Shown: piece after piece, positions 32,234 to 41,392 of the stretch
Layout: each line of letters begins with the position of its first letter
Position numbering within the stretch: position 1 is the stretch's first letter
Assembly (NCBI GenBank): GCA_024234505.1
Contig: JACKOD010000001.1
Span: 558,001-622,000 of the forward strand
DNA length: 64,000 nt
Origin: Hahellaceae bacterium
GTDB lineage: Bacteria; Pseudomonadota; Gammaproteobacteria; Pseudomonadales; Oleiphilaceae
Direction: 5' to 3'
The notes under the pieces: generated by a model
What the model was told of the DNA's origin: nothing
Databases searched by the model: none
The model's input: only the letters and a program-made list of their open reading frames with translations
Program-made: the position numbers and the translations under genes

Positions 32234-32546
32234 TGGTAGTGCGTTCACTCATGCCGGAGGTTGAGGGTTGCGTTTGATGAATTACCGTGTGGATGACAAT
32301 GTGGTTTTCGAAATACACGGAGAAATCGTTATATATCCATTTGCTAATGGGCGGCGTACCCACTGGCGAGGTTTTTTCAAGGGGTTGGCCAAATAAGGAT
32401 TCTACTTTTACCATCGACTGGCCTTGTTTGGGCCTTTTTATGGCTTGATTTTCAGCACCTTGCTGACCGATGGGTATTGTGACGGTTTCTGCCAGGGTAG
32501 TAAATGACAACAGGGAGGCCAGAATCGCAATGGCTATTCTATTCAT
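32220..32546 (-). CDS. Small secreted protein with a BamE/OmlA-like motif
   Basis: 108 residues with a Sec signal peptide (cleavage probably after TTLA, residue 19) and no lipobox. The mature part has GQSMVKVESLFGQPLEKTSP followed by WIYNDFSVYFENHIVIHTVI, a pattern seen in SmpA/OmlA (BamE-like) periplasmic domains, in which G..xxxV...FG.P precedes W.Y....V.F. The C-terminal 15 residues overlap the aguA start, indicating coupling. Role unknown; the fold call is by eye and the link to polyamine metabolism is only positional. Confidence 0.65.
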   Translation of the reverse strand: MNRIAIAILASLLSFTTLAETVTIPIGQQGAENQAIKRPKQGQSMVKVESLFGQPLEKTSPVGTPPISKWIYNDFSVYFENHIVIHTVIHQTQPSTSGMSERTTNESN

Positions 32547-32618
32547 GCGGGCGAGTCCTTATCAATGAGTGAATAATAGGGTCTGAGCTTCTCGTGAGTA
32601 TGCTTCTTCTCAATGACG

Positions 32619-33284
32619 CTAGGTATTTTCTTGTCGTCGCTTTTGCCTTTCTCTGCTCTGCTTGCGCATTACATGTTTGGCAATGAGATGCCTTTGGCTT
32701 TCGGTAGGAGCATCAAATGCAAGCCGAACCTCATATTCCTGCGGCTGATCTTTCTCTGTAGGTAATTTGTCGCACGATTTAACGCACGCATGCAGGATAA
32801 GGCCAACATAGTCTGGCAGAAGAATCATCTGAATGCCCACTCGCTGAGCCTGGTTAAAGGGTTCGTGCCATCGAAATGAAACACCGCCTTCGCTCAAATC
32901 AATCTCCCTGACTGAGTCGGGATTAATCGGAATAGAGCTTTGGGCAAGTAGCTGGGTAATCGTTTCCAGTTTCCTGTTGAGCGTTTTGAGATAGACGCCC
33001 AGACTTCGATCTCTTTCATTGATTTGACCAAGCTGATGCCGGCCCTCGACATCCAGTAAGGATAGTTCACTCAGCAGTGTCAGTTGATAGGCATAAGGAA
33101 ACAGGTCCGATAAGGAATCCTTTTCGCCAATACTGCTTATCGTTATCGATGCCTGATCCTGAATCCGGAAATATTGCCTGCGCTCGGGAATGCTGTTTTC
33201 CTGGCGATGCTTGGGGCGGCTGGTTCTGGACAATGTAATCTCCGTAAGCGCTCGGAATTGTGACGTAAAATTAAAGTCTATCAT
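32619..33284 (-). CDS. PilZ-domain protein with a split PilZ signature
   Basis: Probable c-di-GMP-binding protein of 221 residues. RRQYFR (about residues 36-41) is the N-terminal PilZ arginine motif and DLSEGG (about 128-133) the second motif, separated by a helical insertion of about 85 residues (LLSELSLLDVEGRHQLGQ and following) where simple PilZ domains have about 30. The C-terminus is strongly basic (KQSRERQKRRQ). It is divergent from lolC, as in Pseudomonas, where a PilZ protein sits at the same place. I used the ATG at 33284; a TTG directly before it is also possible. Confidence 0.78.
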   Translation of the reverse strand: MIDFNFTSQFRALTEITLSRTSRPKHRQENSIPERRQYFRIQDQASITISSIGEKDSLSDLFPYAYQLTLLSELSLLDVEGRHQLGQINERDRSLGVYLKTLNRKLETITQLLAQSSIPINPDSVREIDLSEGGVSFRWHEPFNQAQRVGIQMILLPDYVGLILHACVKSCDKLPTEKDQPQEYEVRLAFDAPTESQRHLIAKHVMRKQSRERQKRRQENT

Positions 33285-33343
33285 CAAATTTAGCCTATTT
33301 TGGGGCTATTGTTTTTAAATGTTGTGTGCTCTAATGCCGGCCT

Positions 33344-34585
33344 ATGTTTAGACCATATTTCGCCTTTATCGGCCTGCGTTATACCGGCGCCAGACGCCGT
33401 AATCACTTTATTTCCTTTATCTCGTTAAGCTCAATGATCGGGCTGACACTCGGGGTGGCTGTTCTTATTACCGTATTATCGGTAATGAACGGTTTTGACC
33501 GAGAGTTAAAACAACGGATATTGGGGATGGTTCCCCATGCCACCGTTCAGCACTTTTCCGTTGTTGAAAACTGGCAGGCGCTCGATGCGACCCTGACTGC
33601 CAATCCTGAAGTGATTGCTGCTGCTCCCTTTATTCAGGCGCAAGGTATGGTAACGCACGGTAGTGGTGTGCGAGGCATTCTCATGAATGGCATTGTGCCA
33701 GACGAAGAAGATCAGGTCTCTATCATTTCCCAGCATATGGTTGAAGGCAGTTTGCAGGCACTCGAACCAGGGGAGTTTGGTATTATTATCGGGGAATTGC
33801 TGGCGAGTCATTTGCATCTGGGAATCGGTGATAAAGTGACGGTAGTACTCCCGGATGCCGCTTTGACGCCGGCCGGTGTTTTCCCCCGAATGAAGCGGTT
33901 TGTGGTCAAGGGGATTTTTAAAGTCGGTGCTGATCTGGATAGCACGCTGACGTTTATCCACATGGATGATGCTCGGAAAATGCTCCGCATGGAGTCGGGC
34001 GTTCATGGTTTGCGTATTAAAGTGGCGGACTTGCTACAAGCTCCGCGGATTGCACGAAAAATTGTCGAGGGGCTACCGCAGGGATATTACAGCAGCGACT
34101 GGACCCGCACACACGGTAATCTGTTTCAGGCGATTAAAATGGAAAAGACCATGATCGGCCTGTTGTTGATGATGATTGTTGCGGTGGCTGCGTTCAATAT
34201 CGTGTCGACGTTGGTCATGGTGGTGACAGACAAAACGCCCGATATCGCTATTCTCCGAACCATGGGGGCGTCTCCCTCCGCCATAATGATGATATTTATC
34301 GTACAGGGTGCGATGATCGGGTGTATCGGAACGCTTTTAGGGACACTGTCCGGTGTCTTACTTTCACTCAATGTAAGTAATATTATCAGTTGGTTGGAAG
34401 GGGTTTTAAATCACCAGTTTTTGAGTGCAGATGTCTATTTCATCAGCTATTTGCCGTCAGAGCTGCAGGGTTTGGATGTCGCTATTGTCTGTGGTGCCGG
34501 TTTTATGATGAGTCTGCTGGCTACGCTTTACCCGGCCTGGCGCGCCGCCAAAATTGTGCCTGCCGAAGCGTTGCGATATGAGTAA
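33344..34585 (+). CDS. lolC: LolC/LolE-family lipoprotein-releasing permease
   Basis: Inner-membrane subunit of the Lol ABC transporter, which extracts outer-membrane lipoproteins for LolA. Four membrane segments are visible: one near residues 28-50 (IGLTLGVAVLITVLSV) and three after about 265, flanking a large periplasmic domain. The N-terminal FIGLRYTGARRRNHFISFIS is typical. Only one permease gene accompanies lolD; E. coli has lolC and lolE. It may therefore be a LolF-type homodimeric subunit unless a second copy lies elsewhere. The stop lies 10 bp before the preferred lolD start. Confidence 0.93.
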   Translation: MFRPYFAFIGLRYTGARRRNHFISFISLSSMIGLTLGVAVLITVLSVMNGFDRELKQRILGMVPHATVQHFSVVENWQALDATLTANPEVIAAAPFIQAQGMVTHGSGVRGILMNGIVPDEEDQVSIISQHMVEGSLQALEPGEFGIIIGELLASHLHLGIGDKVTVVLPDAALTPAGVFPRMKRFVVKGIFKVGADLDSTLTFIHMDDARKMLRMESGVHGLRIKVADLLQAPRIARKIVEGLPQGYYSSDWTRTHGNLFQAIKMEKTMIGLLLMMIVAVAAFNIVSTLVMVVTDKTPDIAILRTMGASPSAIMMIFIVQGAMIGCIGTLLGTLSGVLLSLNVSNIISWLEGVLNHQFLSADVYFISYLPSELQGLDVAIVCGAGFMMSLLATLYPAWRAAKIVPAEALRYE

Positions 34586-34595
34586 GGACAATATC

Positions 34596-35279
34596 ATGAA
34601 GGAACAAATCCTTACTGCCGAAAACATTACCAAAGCCTATAAAGAAGGGAAATCCAGTCTGACCATATTTGACGGGATTGATTTCTCGTTGGAAAAAGGA
34701 GAGTCGGTTGCGATTTTGGGCAGCTCTGGCGCGGGTAAAACAACCTTATTGAATATCCTTGGCGGGGTCGATTTGCCCACCTCAGGCAAGGTAACGATTG
34801 CTGGTGTGGATTATGCCGGTTTGTCTGAAAAGAAACGTGGGCTGATTCGTAACCGATTTATCGGTTTTGTTTACCAGTTCCACCATCTTTTGCCGGAATT
34901 TTCTGCGCTCGAAAATGTCGCCATGCCCGCGTTAATTGGTGGTGAGTCGCCCAGACAGGCCAAAATTAGATCGCTTGATTTGCTGGCGAAAGTAGGCTTG
35001 GAGGCCCGCGTACATCATAAGCCGGCCGAACTTTCAGGCGGCGAGCGTCAGCGTGTTGCGATTGCGCGAGCCCTGGTAAATAATCCCGCGTGTGTAATGA
35101 TGGATGAGCCGACAGGAAACCTGGACGAAACTACGGCGCAAAAAGTCCAGGCGCTTATTTTTTCACTACAGCAGGAGCTGGAAACATCATTCGTGGTGGT
35201 CACTCATGACCAGCGACTGGCGAGCCGCTTAAACCGTGTGCTACGGCTTGAAAACGGCCGACTTGTTTCAAACACTTAA
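34596..35279 (+). CDS. lolD: LolD, lipoprotein-releasing ABC ATPase
   Basis: ATPase of the Lol transporter. Walker A GSSGAGKTT, signature LSGGERQRVAIARAL, Walker B CVMMDEPTGNLDE and the switch His in VVVTHDQRLAS are intact. I chose the ATG at 34596 (MKEQILTAENI), which has AAGGAC about 6 nt upstream and gives 227 residues, the Pseudomonas LolD length. ATG 34578 overlaps the permease gene by 8 bp and is the alternative. A convergent DUF2062 gene ends 28 bp downstream. Confidence 0.96.
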   Translation: MKEQILTAENITKAYKEGKSSLTIFDGIDFSLEKGESVAILGSSGAGKTTLLNILGGVDLPTSGKVTIAGVDYAGLSEKKRGLIRNRFIGFVYQFHHLLPEFSALENVAMPALIGGESPRQAKIRSLDLLAKVGLEARVHHKPAELSGGERQRVAIARALVNNPACVMMDEPTGNLDETTAQKVQALIFSLQQELETSFVVVTHDQRLASRLNRVLRLENGRLVSNT

Positions 35280-35307
35280 TTCCAACAATAAATATAGTTT
35301 GGATCGC

Positions 35308-35838
35308 TTAAGCGTCAGTTGCTGTCCGGCGCTTGAGTCTTCGCTCATCCCATCTTTTTTGCACCGATCTCCGCCACATGTATTTGATGACGAAATAACT
35401 GATCGCACCGCAAGCTAGTCCTACAACGACCGATCCGAAATACAAGGGAATCGCAACATCCACGAGTTCTCGGGATATCCATTCCCAACTTAAATTAAAT
35501 TCGCCCGAGATGGTCTCTTTTTGCAGAATAAATGCGCCGACAAGGTAGTTGAAATAGAATATGGGTGGCATAGTTAACGGATTGGTAATCCAAACCAGAA
35601 CCACAGAGATCGGGAGATTACAATTAACCCGGATCGCGATAACGGCAGCCAAGGCCATTTGAAAGGGCATTGGAATTGAGGCGCAGAACAATCCTACAAC
35701 GAAGGCTTTAGATACGGAGTGTCGGTTCAAATGCCAAAGATTGGGGTCGTGAAGAAGGTCGCCCAGAAAACTCAAAGACTTATGGTGTTTGATTTTATCG
35801 GGATCCGGAATGAGTTTCTTAAACAGTTGCTTTGGCAT
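35308..35838 (-). CDS. DUF2062 membrane protein
   Basis: 176-residue inner-membrane protein of the DUF2062 family. Recognisable features are the RHSVSKAFVVGLFCASIPMP segment, the VWITNPLTMPPIFYFNYLVG segment, and three hydrophobic stretches (about 50-75, 80-110, 135-160). The C-terminus is strongly basic (RRSVQKRWDERRLKRR). The family has no established biochemical function. In Pseudomonas it lies at the same place between lol genes and comEC. It converges with lolD and diverges from comEC over 89 bp. Confidence 0.88.
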   Translation of the reverse strand: MPKQLFKKLIPDPDKIKHHKSLSFLGDLLHDPNLWHLNRHSVSKAFVVGLFCASIPMPFQMALAAVIAIRVNCNLPISVVLVWITNPLTMPPIFYFNYLVGAFILQKETISGEFNLSWEWISRELVDVAIPLYFGSVVVGLACGAISYFVIKYMWRRSVQKRWDERRLKRRTATDA

Positions 35839-35927
35839 AGGCGTCTGGGTTTACAACTTAAGTAGTGATCTGAATCGACATCAAATGGAACATATTTGAG
35901 TATTGATCAGAAAATAGGGAAGTCCAC

Positions 35928-38342
35928 ATGAAGTCATGGATGATGTCATTTGTGGGCGGCGTTATGTTACTGCATTGGTATGGTCATGTGCTACCCGAAT
36001 GGGTGATATGGTTGACGCCGTTGCCGATATTTTTATTGCCGCTCTCTCTGAATTTAAGGTGGGTGTTCACCGCTATTCTTGCCGGGTGTGTATGGGCGAA
36101 TGCGGTGGCGCTTTCACATGAGCAAAATCGCCTTCCCGAAGCGGCAGAAGGGGCTGTTTTTCGGGTGCAGGGCTTTTTATGCAATATTCCTCGTTTGCAG
36201 GGAGATCATTTCATTGTCGAAGTGTGTCTCTCCGATCAATCGACAAGAACACTCGAATCGGGAATACCTTTTACGTTGAACGCTGGCACCCGTCTTCGCT
36301 TATCCTATTACCCCATTTATTCCAACAAGGCAGACTATTCCAGAAATGCAGCTCAGGACTCGCTATTCCGGACGATGGCGTTTCCCGCCAGCGGCTACTA
36401 TGAGGTGACGTTAAAACGGCCTCATGGGCTTGCAAATCCGTGGGCGGTCGATAGCGATCGCTTGCTCTATCGGTCGGGGATTGTGGCTGCGGGAAGTATC
36501 AATGCTGTTCTTACTCCGGTTGACTCACTCCTGGTTGATTGTTCTTTGTTTTGTCGTTATTGGGAGTGGCGTCTGACTTTGGTTTCAAAACTAACCCGTC
36601 AAACGCATTGGTTCTCTGAAGCCGGATTAATGCACGCGTTGGTTTTAGGCGACAGGACGTTAATTGATAGTGCAGATCGGGACTTGTTTTCTGCCACAGG
36701 GACGCAGCATTTGATTGCTATATCCGGTATGCACGTCGGGTTGATTGCGTTTTATGGGTGGTGTTTAGGAAGAGCCATTCTTTTTATTGTATTTAGAATT
36801 TTCCCTTCTGGTGTTTATCAATCGAAAATCTATGCCCGTTTAGTGCTGCTGATTCCCATAGCTCTCTCTCTGTTTGCTTCGTTAAGTTACGGCTTGGCAG
36901 CGGGGTTGTCGATATCGACTTTTCGTGCCGTGTTAATGATCTTTATGGTGTGGGGCAGTCATGCCTGGCGAGCACGCATCCCGTTATTTACGATTTGGGT
37001 GGTTGCGCTCTTTATTTCCGTGGTGTGGGATCCTGCCTGTGTGCTTGATGCCGGTTTCTGGCTGTCTTTTGGTGCCGTGGGTCTTTTGATGCTGGGGTTG
37101 CAGTGGCGTTTGACAGGATATTCAGGGCTTGCCGGCCTGCTTCGTGCACAGTGGGTTGTTTTTTTGGGGTTATTACCTTTTTTGGGTGCGCTTGGTCTGC
37201 CTGTCTCTTTGACCGGATGGGGGGCGAATATTGGCGCGATCCCCTTAATTTCAATGGTTACGGTACCGCTTGCAATGCTGGGTGTCTTGCTTGCAAGCGT
37301 GTGTGAGTCCGCCGCCTTTATCGCATTCGAAATTGTAAATGACAGTTTGATTTTGTGTAGGTATTGGCTCGAGTTGTGGCGTTTTGATTCCTTGCTTGTT
37401 TTTCCGGAGTCAATGCACGGCCTGGAAGGCGGAGCAGTTATGATGCTGAGTATTTTTTTCGGATGGCTGTGTTTGGTGGGACGACTCCGAAGCATCGGTA
37501 CATGGTGGGCAGCTTGCTGGATGTTGCTGCTTGTATTTATGTGTCGTCCGTGGCCCGTGCCCGTCGTCGAAATAGTTGTATTTGATGTGGGGCAGGGGTT
37601 ATCCATTGTGTTGCTCGTAGAGAATAAGTTGTTTATTTACGATACGGGATATGGCAATGGTGACTATGCGGTGTTTCAGCGATCAGTCATGCCTTGGTTG
37701 GCGCACAAGGGGAACCCCGCTTTATCGGAGCTGATGCTGAGTCATGGTGACCAGGATCATGCCGGAGGCGCCCGTTATGTGATTGAACATTTGAAGCCGG
37801 ACCTGATTGTCAGTGGCGAGCCACAGCGCATTGGGTTTCCGGAGGTTCAACAGTGTGTGCCGGGGCAGCGGTGGGCGATTGATTCGAGCCTCGATGTGTC
37901 GGTTACAACGCTTTCGTCCGATGTTAACGCAAGTAATGGCAATGATCACTCCTGCGTTGTGAAAATACGGGTGAATGCCTGGTCGATGCTGGTGACGGGA
38001 GATTTATCCTCACAGGGAGAACATCAACTGGTTAGGTCAGTGTCTGACAATAGCCTGGAATCCGATGTATTTATTGCCGGGCATCACGGAAGTAAAAGCT
38101 CAAACAGTTCCGCACTACTGAATCGCGTGAAGCCGGAGATGGTCATTTTTTCTGCAGGTTATCGTTCGCGATTTGGCCATCCTCATCCTCAGGTGGTCGC
38201 TCGCATGAATGCTATTCGGGCCCGGACATACAATACGGCTGAGTCGGGAGCGGTATCTTTTATTTGGCAGGCTGGTGAACAAATGCGTCCTTCGGTGGTC
38301 ATCCAGCGCGGGGAGTCATTACCGTTCTGGCGAAAAATTTAA
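35928..38342 (+). CDS. comEC: DNA internalisation protein ComEC/Rec2
   Basis: Channel for single-stranded DNA uptake in natural transformation. Full length (804 residues) with all three parts: N-terminal OB/DUF4131 region (about 1-190) with membrane segments; the competence domain with GDRTLIDSADRDLFSATGTQ and HLIAISGMHVGLIAFYGW and several membrane helices; and a C-terminal metallo-beta-lactamase domain with FDVGQGLSIVL, LSHGDQDHAGGARYV and FIAGHHGSKSSNS. No truncation or frameshift, so competence is plausible, although pilus genes are not in the window. Start ATG at 35928 with GGAAG upstream. Confidence 0.95.
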   Translation: MKSWMMSFVGGVMLLHWYGHVLPEWVIWLTPLPIFLLPLSLNLRWVFTAILAGCVWANAVALSHEQNRLPEAAEGAVFRVQGFLCNIPRLQGDHFIVEVCLSDQSTRTLESGIPFTLNAGTRLRLSYYPIYSNKADYSRNAAQDSLFRTMAFPASGYYEVTLKRPHGLANPWAVDSDRLLYRSGIVAAGSINAVLTPVDSLLVDCSLFCRYWEWRLTLVSKLTRQTHWFSEAGLMHALVLGDRTLIDSADRDLFSATGTQHLIAISGMHVGLIAFYGWCLGRAILFIVFRIFPSGVYQSKIYARLVLLIPIALSLFASLSYGLAAGLSISTFRAVLMIFMVWGSHAWRARIPLFTIWVVALFISVVWDPACVLDAGFWLSFGAVGLLMLGLQWRLTGYSGLAGLLRAQWVVFLGLLPFLGALGLPVSLTGWGANIGAIPLISMVTVPLAMLGVLLASVCESAAFIAFEIVNDSLILCRYWLELWRFDSLLVFPESMHGLEGGAVMMLSIFFGWLCLVGRLRSIGTWWAACWMLLLVFMCRPWPVPVVEIVVFDVGQGLSIVLLVENKLFIYDTGYGNGDYAVFQRSVMPWLAHKGNPALSELMLSHGDQDHAGGARYVIEHLKPDLIVSGEPQRIGFPEVQQCVPGQRWAIDSSLDVSVTTLSSDVNASNGNDHSCVVKIRVNAWSMLVTGDLSSQGEHQLVRSVSDNSLESDVFIAGHHGSKSSNSSALLNRVKPEMVIFSAGYRSRFGHPHPQVVARMNAIRARTYNTAESGAVSFIWQAGEQMRPSVVIQRGESLPFWRKI

Positions 38343-38466
38343 TTACTGATTTAATTAAGATTTGCTATAAAAGACGGTTGACGAATTGTAGTAACCGTTG
38401 CGCTGCTGTAAAAGGCCAATAATGTGGTAAAGTATCGCGCAATAATAAACCCGGGAGAATAACTCA

Positions 38467-39099
38467 GTGTTTGAGATGTTAAAACCAGGCGGGATTATCA
38501 TGATCCCCATCTTGTTGTGCTCAATTCTGGCGCTGGCCATTATCATTGAGCGTTTCTGGACGCTAAGAATTGGTCGAGTCGCGCCTCCAAATGTATTGCA
38601 GGAGCTATGGGGCTGGATAAAGAACAAGGAACTGAATTCCCGTAAATTAAAAGCGTTGAAAGAATCGACGCCTTTGGGCCGCATTATGGCCGCCGGTCTT
38701 GCAAATGCGAAGCATGGCCGCGAGATCATGAAAGAAAGTATTGAAGAAGAAGCCAGTCATGTGGTTCACGAAATGGAGCGTTTTCTCACTGCGCTCGGAA
38801 CCATTGCCGCAATCACGCCATTGCTGGGCTTGCTGGGTACGGTTATTGGGATGATTGAAGTGTTCGCGCAGTTGCAACTCGAAGGTGCAGGCAATGCGGC
38901 GTCACTTGCAGGAGGTATCTCCAAGGCGCTGATTACTACCGCCACCGGATTAACGGTCGCGATTCCCGCGTTGATATTTCACCGATATTTTATGCGCCGC
39001 GTGGATGAACTTGTGGTCAGTATGGAGCAGGAAGCCGTGAAACTGGTTGAGGTTGTTCATGGTGATCGCGAAATCGACACAGATGGAGCCAAGAAGTGA
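38467..39099 (+). CDS. exbB: ExbB/TolQ-family proton channel protein
   Basis: MotA/TolQ/ExbB family inner-membrane protein of 210 residues that forms a proton-driven complex with the ExbD-like protein encoded next. Three membrane segments: residues about 8-28, 108-130 (AAITPLLGLLGTVIGMIEVF) and 150-175 (GGISKALITTATGLTVAIPA). The last two carry the family signature. GTG start at 38467 with GGGAGA about 10 nt upstream; ATG at 38476 is the alternative. The genes overlap by 4 bp (GTGA). No tonB adjoins, and the position before msbA/lpxK resembles the Pseudomonas copy, whose cargo is not well defined. Confidence 0.9.
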   Translation: MFEMLKPGGIIMIPILLCSILALAIIIERFWTLRIGRVAPPNVLQELWGWIKNKELNSRKLKALKESTPLGRIMAAGLANAKHGREIMKESIEEEASHVVHEMERFLTALGTIAAITPLLGLLGTVIGMIEVFAQLQLEGAGNAASLAGGISKALITTATGLTVAIPALIFHRYFMRRVDELVVSMEQEAVKLVEVVHGDREIDTDGAKK

Positions 39100-39512
39100 A
39101 ATTCAAGCGACAAGTGACAGATGAGGTTTCCGTCAATTTAACGCCACTCATCGATGTTGTTTTTCTGCTACTGATTTTCTTCATGGTATCTACCACCTTT
39201 ACAAAAGAAAGCCATCTTGAAATCGAGTTACCCGAGGCCAATGGCGAATCCAGTAAAGCAGAGCAGAAGCAAATTGAAGTAGTGATCAATGAGAAGGGCG
39301 ACTATAGCGTGAATGATCAGACACTGGTGAATAACAGTGCTGATACACTTAAGAGCGCGGTCGAAAAGGTTTCTCAAGGCAACAAAAAACTACCCTTTAT
39401 AATTACCGCTGACGCGAAAACGCCTCATGAGTATGTGGTCAGGGCAATGGATGTCGCTGGCAAGCTGGGCTTTGTACAGTTGAGAATTACGACTCAGCGA
39501 ATGAATGAGTAA
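39096..39512 (+). CDS. exbD: ExbD/TolR-family protein
   Basis: 138-residue partner of the upstream ExbB-like protein. One membrane segment at about 17-37 (VNLTPLIDVVFLLLIFFMVS) contains the essential Asp; the C-terminal periplasmic domain ends with VVRAMDVAGKLGFVQLRITT, typical of ExbD. It starts with GTG overlapping the exbB stop (GTGA). The pair probably uses the proton gradient to energise an outer-membrane process. Confidence 0.93.
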   Translation: MKFKRQVTDEVSVNLTPLIDVVFLLLIFFMVSTTFTKESHLEIELPEANGESSKAEQKQIEVVINEKGDYSVNDQTLVNNSADTLKSAVEKVSQGNKKLPFIITADAKTPHEYVVRAMDVAGKLGFVQLRITTQRMNE

Positions 39513-39584
39513 CGCATCCTGTCGGGATCGTTATCGTCAGGATAACCGCTGTACCTTCATGTATATACGGGGTGTTTTGGTTTT

Positions 39585-41381
39585 ATGAGCCTAGAAAAGG
39601 CAAAGGTTGGTGCATCCGCGTCAATAAAAACCGCGTCTGAAATGACTCTGGATGCGACCAACTGGCAAATTTATCGTCGTCTGCTCAAGTATCTAAAGCC
39701 ACTAAAGTGGCTTTTTATGCTGAGCTTATTAGGTAATGCCATTTATGCCGGTGCCAGCGCATTGATGGCAAAGTCGATGGACTACCTGGTTAATGCGATT
39801 CAGTCGCCTACAGAAGAGAGCCGGATATTCGTTCCCTTGATTATCATTGGCGTCTTTTTTATGCGAGGTATTGGTGCCTTTCTCGGTACGTTTTTTATCG
39901 CAAAAGTTGGCGCGAGTATTGTTCATGAAATTCGACAGGAAGTGTTTTTCAGATACCTTCGGCTGCCAAGCCGATTCTATGACGCTAACAATGCCGGTCA
40001 TCTGGTATCGAAGCTCACCTTCAATGCGTCTCAGGTCACCGGTGCGGCAACAGATGCCGTTACGGTTTCTGTCAGAGAAGGGTTAACGGTAGTTGGTTTA
40101 ATGTCTGTGATGTTCTACGAGAACTGGCGTTTAACGTTGATCTTTCTTTCGGTCGGGCCACTTATAGGATTGGTGGTCGGCTCGGTGAGCAAGCGCTTTC
40201 GCAAACTGAGTCAGCGCATAATGAACTCGATGGGGGATGTGACCCACGTGGCGTCTGAAGCCTTATCCGGTTATCGGGTCGTGCGGATTTTTGGTGGTGA
40301 GGCCTACGAAAAAGATCGTTTTCGTGTCGCCAGTCTGAATAACCTCAATCAAAGCCTGAAAATGGAGTTGACCAAGGCTGCCAGTACGCCGGTCGTGCAG
40401 GTGTTAATTTCGGTTTCAATTGCGATATTGGTTTGGCTCGCCTTGGCACCAGAAGTTCAGGGTGACATGTCGGCGGGTAGCTTTATCGCCTTTATTACTG
40501 CGGCAACCACCATGGCGAAACCCATTCGTCAATTAACTCAGGTGAATGCGACAATTCAGCGAGGAGTGGCGGCGGCCAAAGATCTATTCTCGGTTCTTGA
40601 TCTGGATGCCGAAGCGGACAGCGGAAAACTTGAGGTTTCGCGCGTGCGGGGTGAGCTCGAGCTGCGCCATCTATTTTTCCGGTATACAGCGGAAAGTAAC
40701 TGGGTTCTGAAAGACGTCAATGTCAAAATTCCTGCGGGATCAACGGTTGCGCTGGTTGGGCGCTCTGGTAGTGGAAAGTCTACTCTCGCCAGTTTGATTC
40801 CTAGATTCTATGAACCGACCCAAGGTGAAATATTACTCGATGGTCAGCGGTTGGATAATTACGCACTGCATTCGTTACGGGATCAGATTTCGTTGGTCAC
40901 CCAACAAGTTACGTTATTTAATGACACGATCAAACGTAACATCGCCTATGGCGTGTTGGCAGACCTCGATGACAATCGAATAGAAGACGCCGCGAGAAAG
41001 GCCTATGCACTGTCGTTTATCGAGCAGTTGCCGCAAGGGATGGAGACGGAGGTAGGAGACAACGGCGTGTTGCTGTCTGGTGGTCAGCGCCAGCGATTGG
41101 CAATTGCGCGAGCCTTACTCAAGGATTCGCCCATCCTGATTTTTGACGAAGCCACTTCTGCGTTGGATACTGAGTCTGAACGTCATATTCAGGACGCGAT
41201 GGACGCCGTGATGCGTGGTCGAACAACTCTGGTGATTGCACACCGACTCTCTACGATCGAAAACGCCGATTTGATTCTGGTAATGGATGAAGGTCGTATC
41301 ATCGAATCCGGTACGCACCGAGAATTGCTCATGGCTGGCGGTTTATACTCCCAGCTGCATAGAATGCAGTTTTCCGAATAA
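39585..41381 (+). CDS. msbA: Lipid A/LPS core flippase MsbA
   Basis: Homodimeric ABC exporter that flips lipid A-core across the inner membrane. 598 residues: six-helix membrane domain (about 35-330), then an ATPase domain with Walker A VGRSGSGKSTLAS, Q-loop SLVTQQVTLFNDTI, signature LLSGGQRQRLAIARALL, Walker B PILIFDEATSALDTES and H-switch VIAHRLSTI. The position directly before lpxK is the classic msbA–lpxK arrangement. An N-terminal extension of about 25 residues precedes the first helix. No strong ribosome binding site before the ATG. Confidence 0.95.
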   Translation: MSLEKAKVGASASIKTASEMTLDATNWQIYRRLLKYLKPLKWLFMLSLLGNAIYAGASALMAKSMDYLVNAIQSPTEESRIFVPLIIIGVFFMRGIGAFLGTFFIAKVGASIVHEIRQEVFFRYLRLPSRFYDANNAGHLVSKLTFNASQVTGAATDAVTVSVREGLTVVGLMSVMFYENWRLTLIFLSVGPLIGLVVGSVSKRFRKLSQRIMNSMGDVTHVASEALSGYRVVRIFGGEAYEKDRFRVASLNNLNQSLKMELTKAASTPVVQVLISVSIAILVWLALAPEVQGDMSAGSFIAFITAATTMAKPIRQLTQVNATIQRGVAAAKDLFSVLDLDAEADSGKLEVSRVRGELELRHLFFRYTAESNWVLKDVNVKIPAGSTVALVGRSGSGKSTLASLIPRFYEPTQGEILLDGQRLDNYALHSLRDQISLVTQQVTLFNDTIKRNIAYGVLADLDDNRIEDAARKAYALSFIEQLPQGMETEVGDNGVLLSGGQRQRLAIARALLKDSPILIFDEATSALDTESERHIQDAMDAVMRGRTTLVIAHRLSTIENADLILVMDEGRIIESGTHRELLMAGGLYSQLHRMQFSE

Positions 41382-41392
41382 GCGCGCGGCTC

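Noticed and set aside
36959..37606. 215-codon minus-strand frame inside comEC
   Set aside because: Low-complexity Ser/Thr/Pro/Lys-rich translation typical of antisense to a membrane protein; no start signal or homology.
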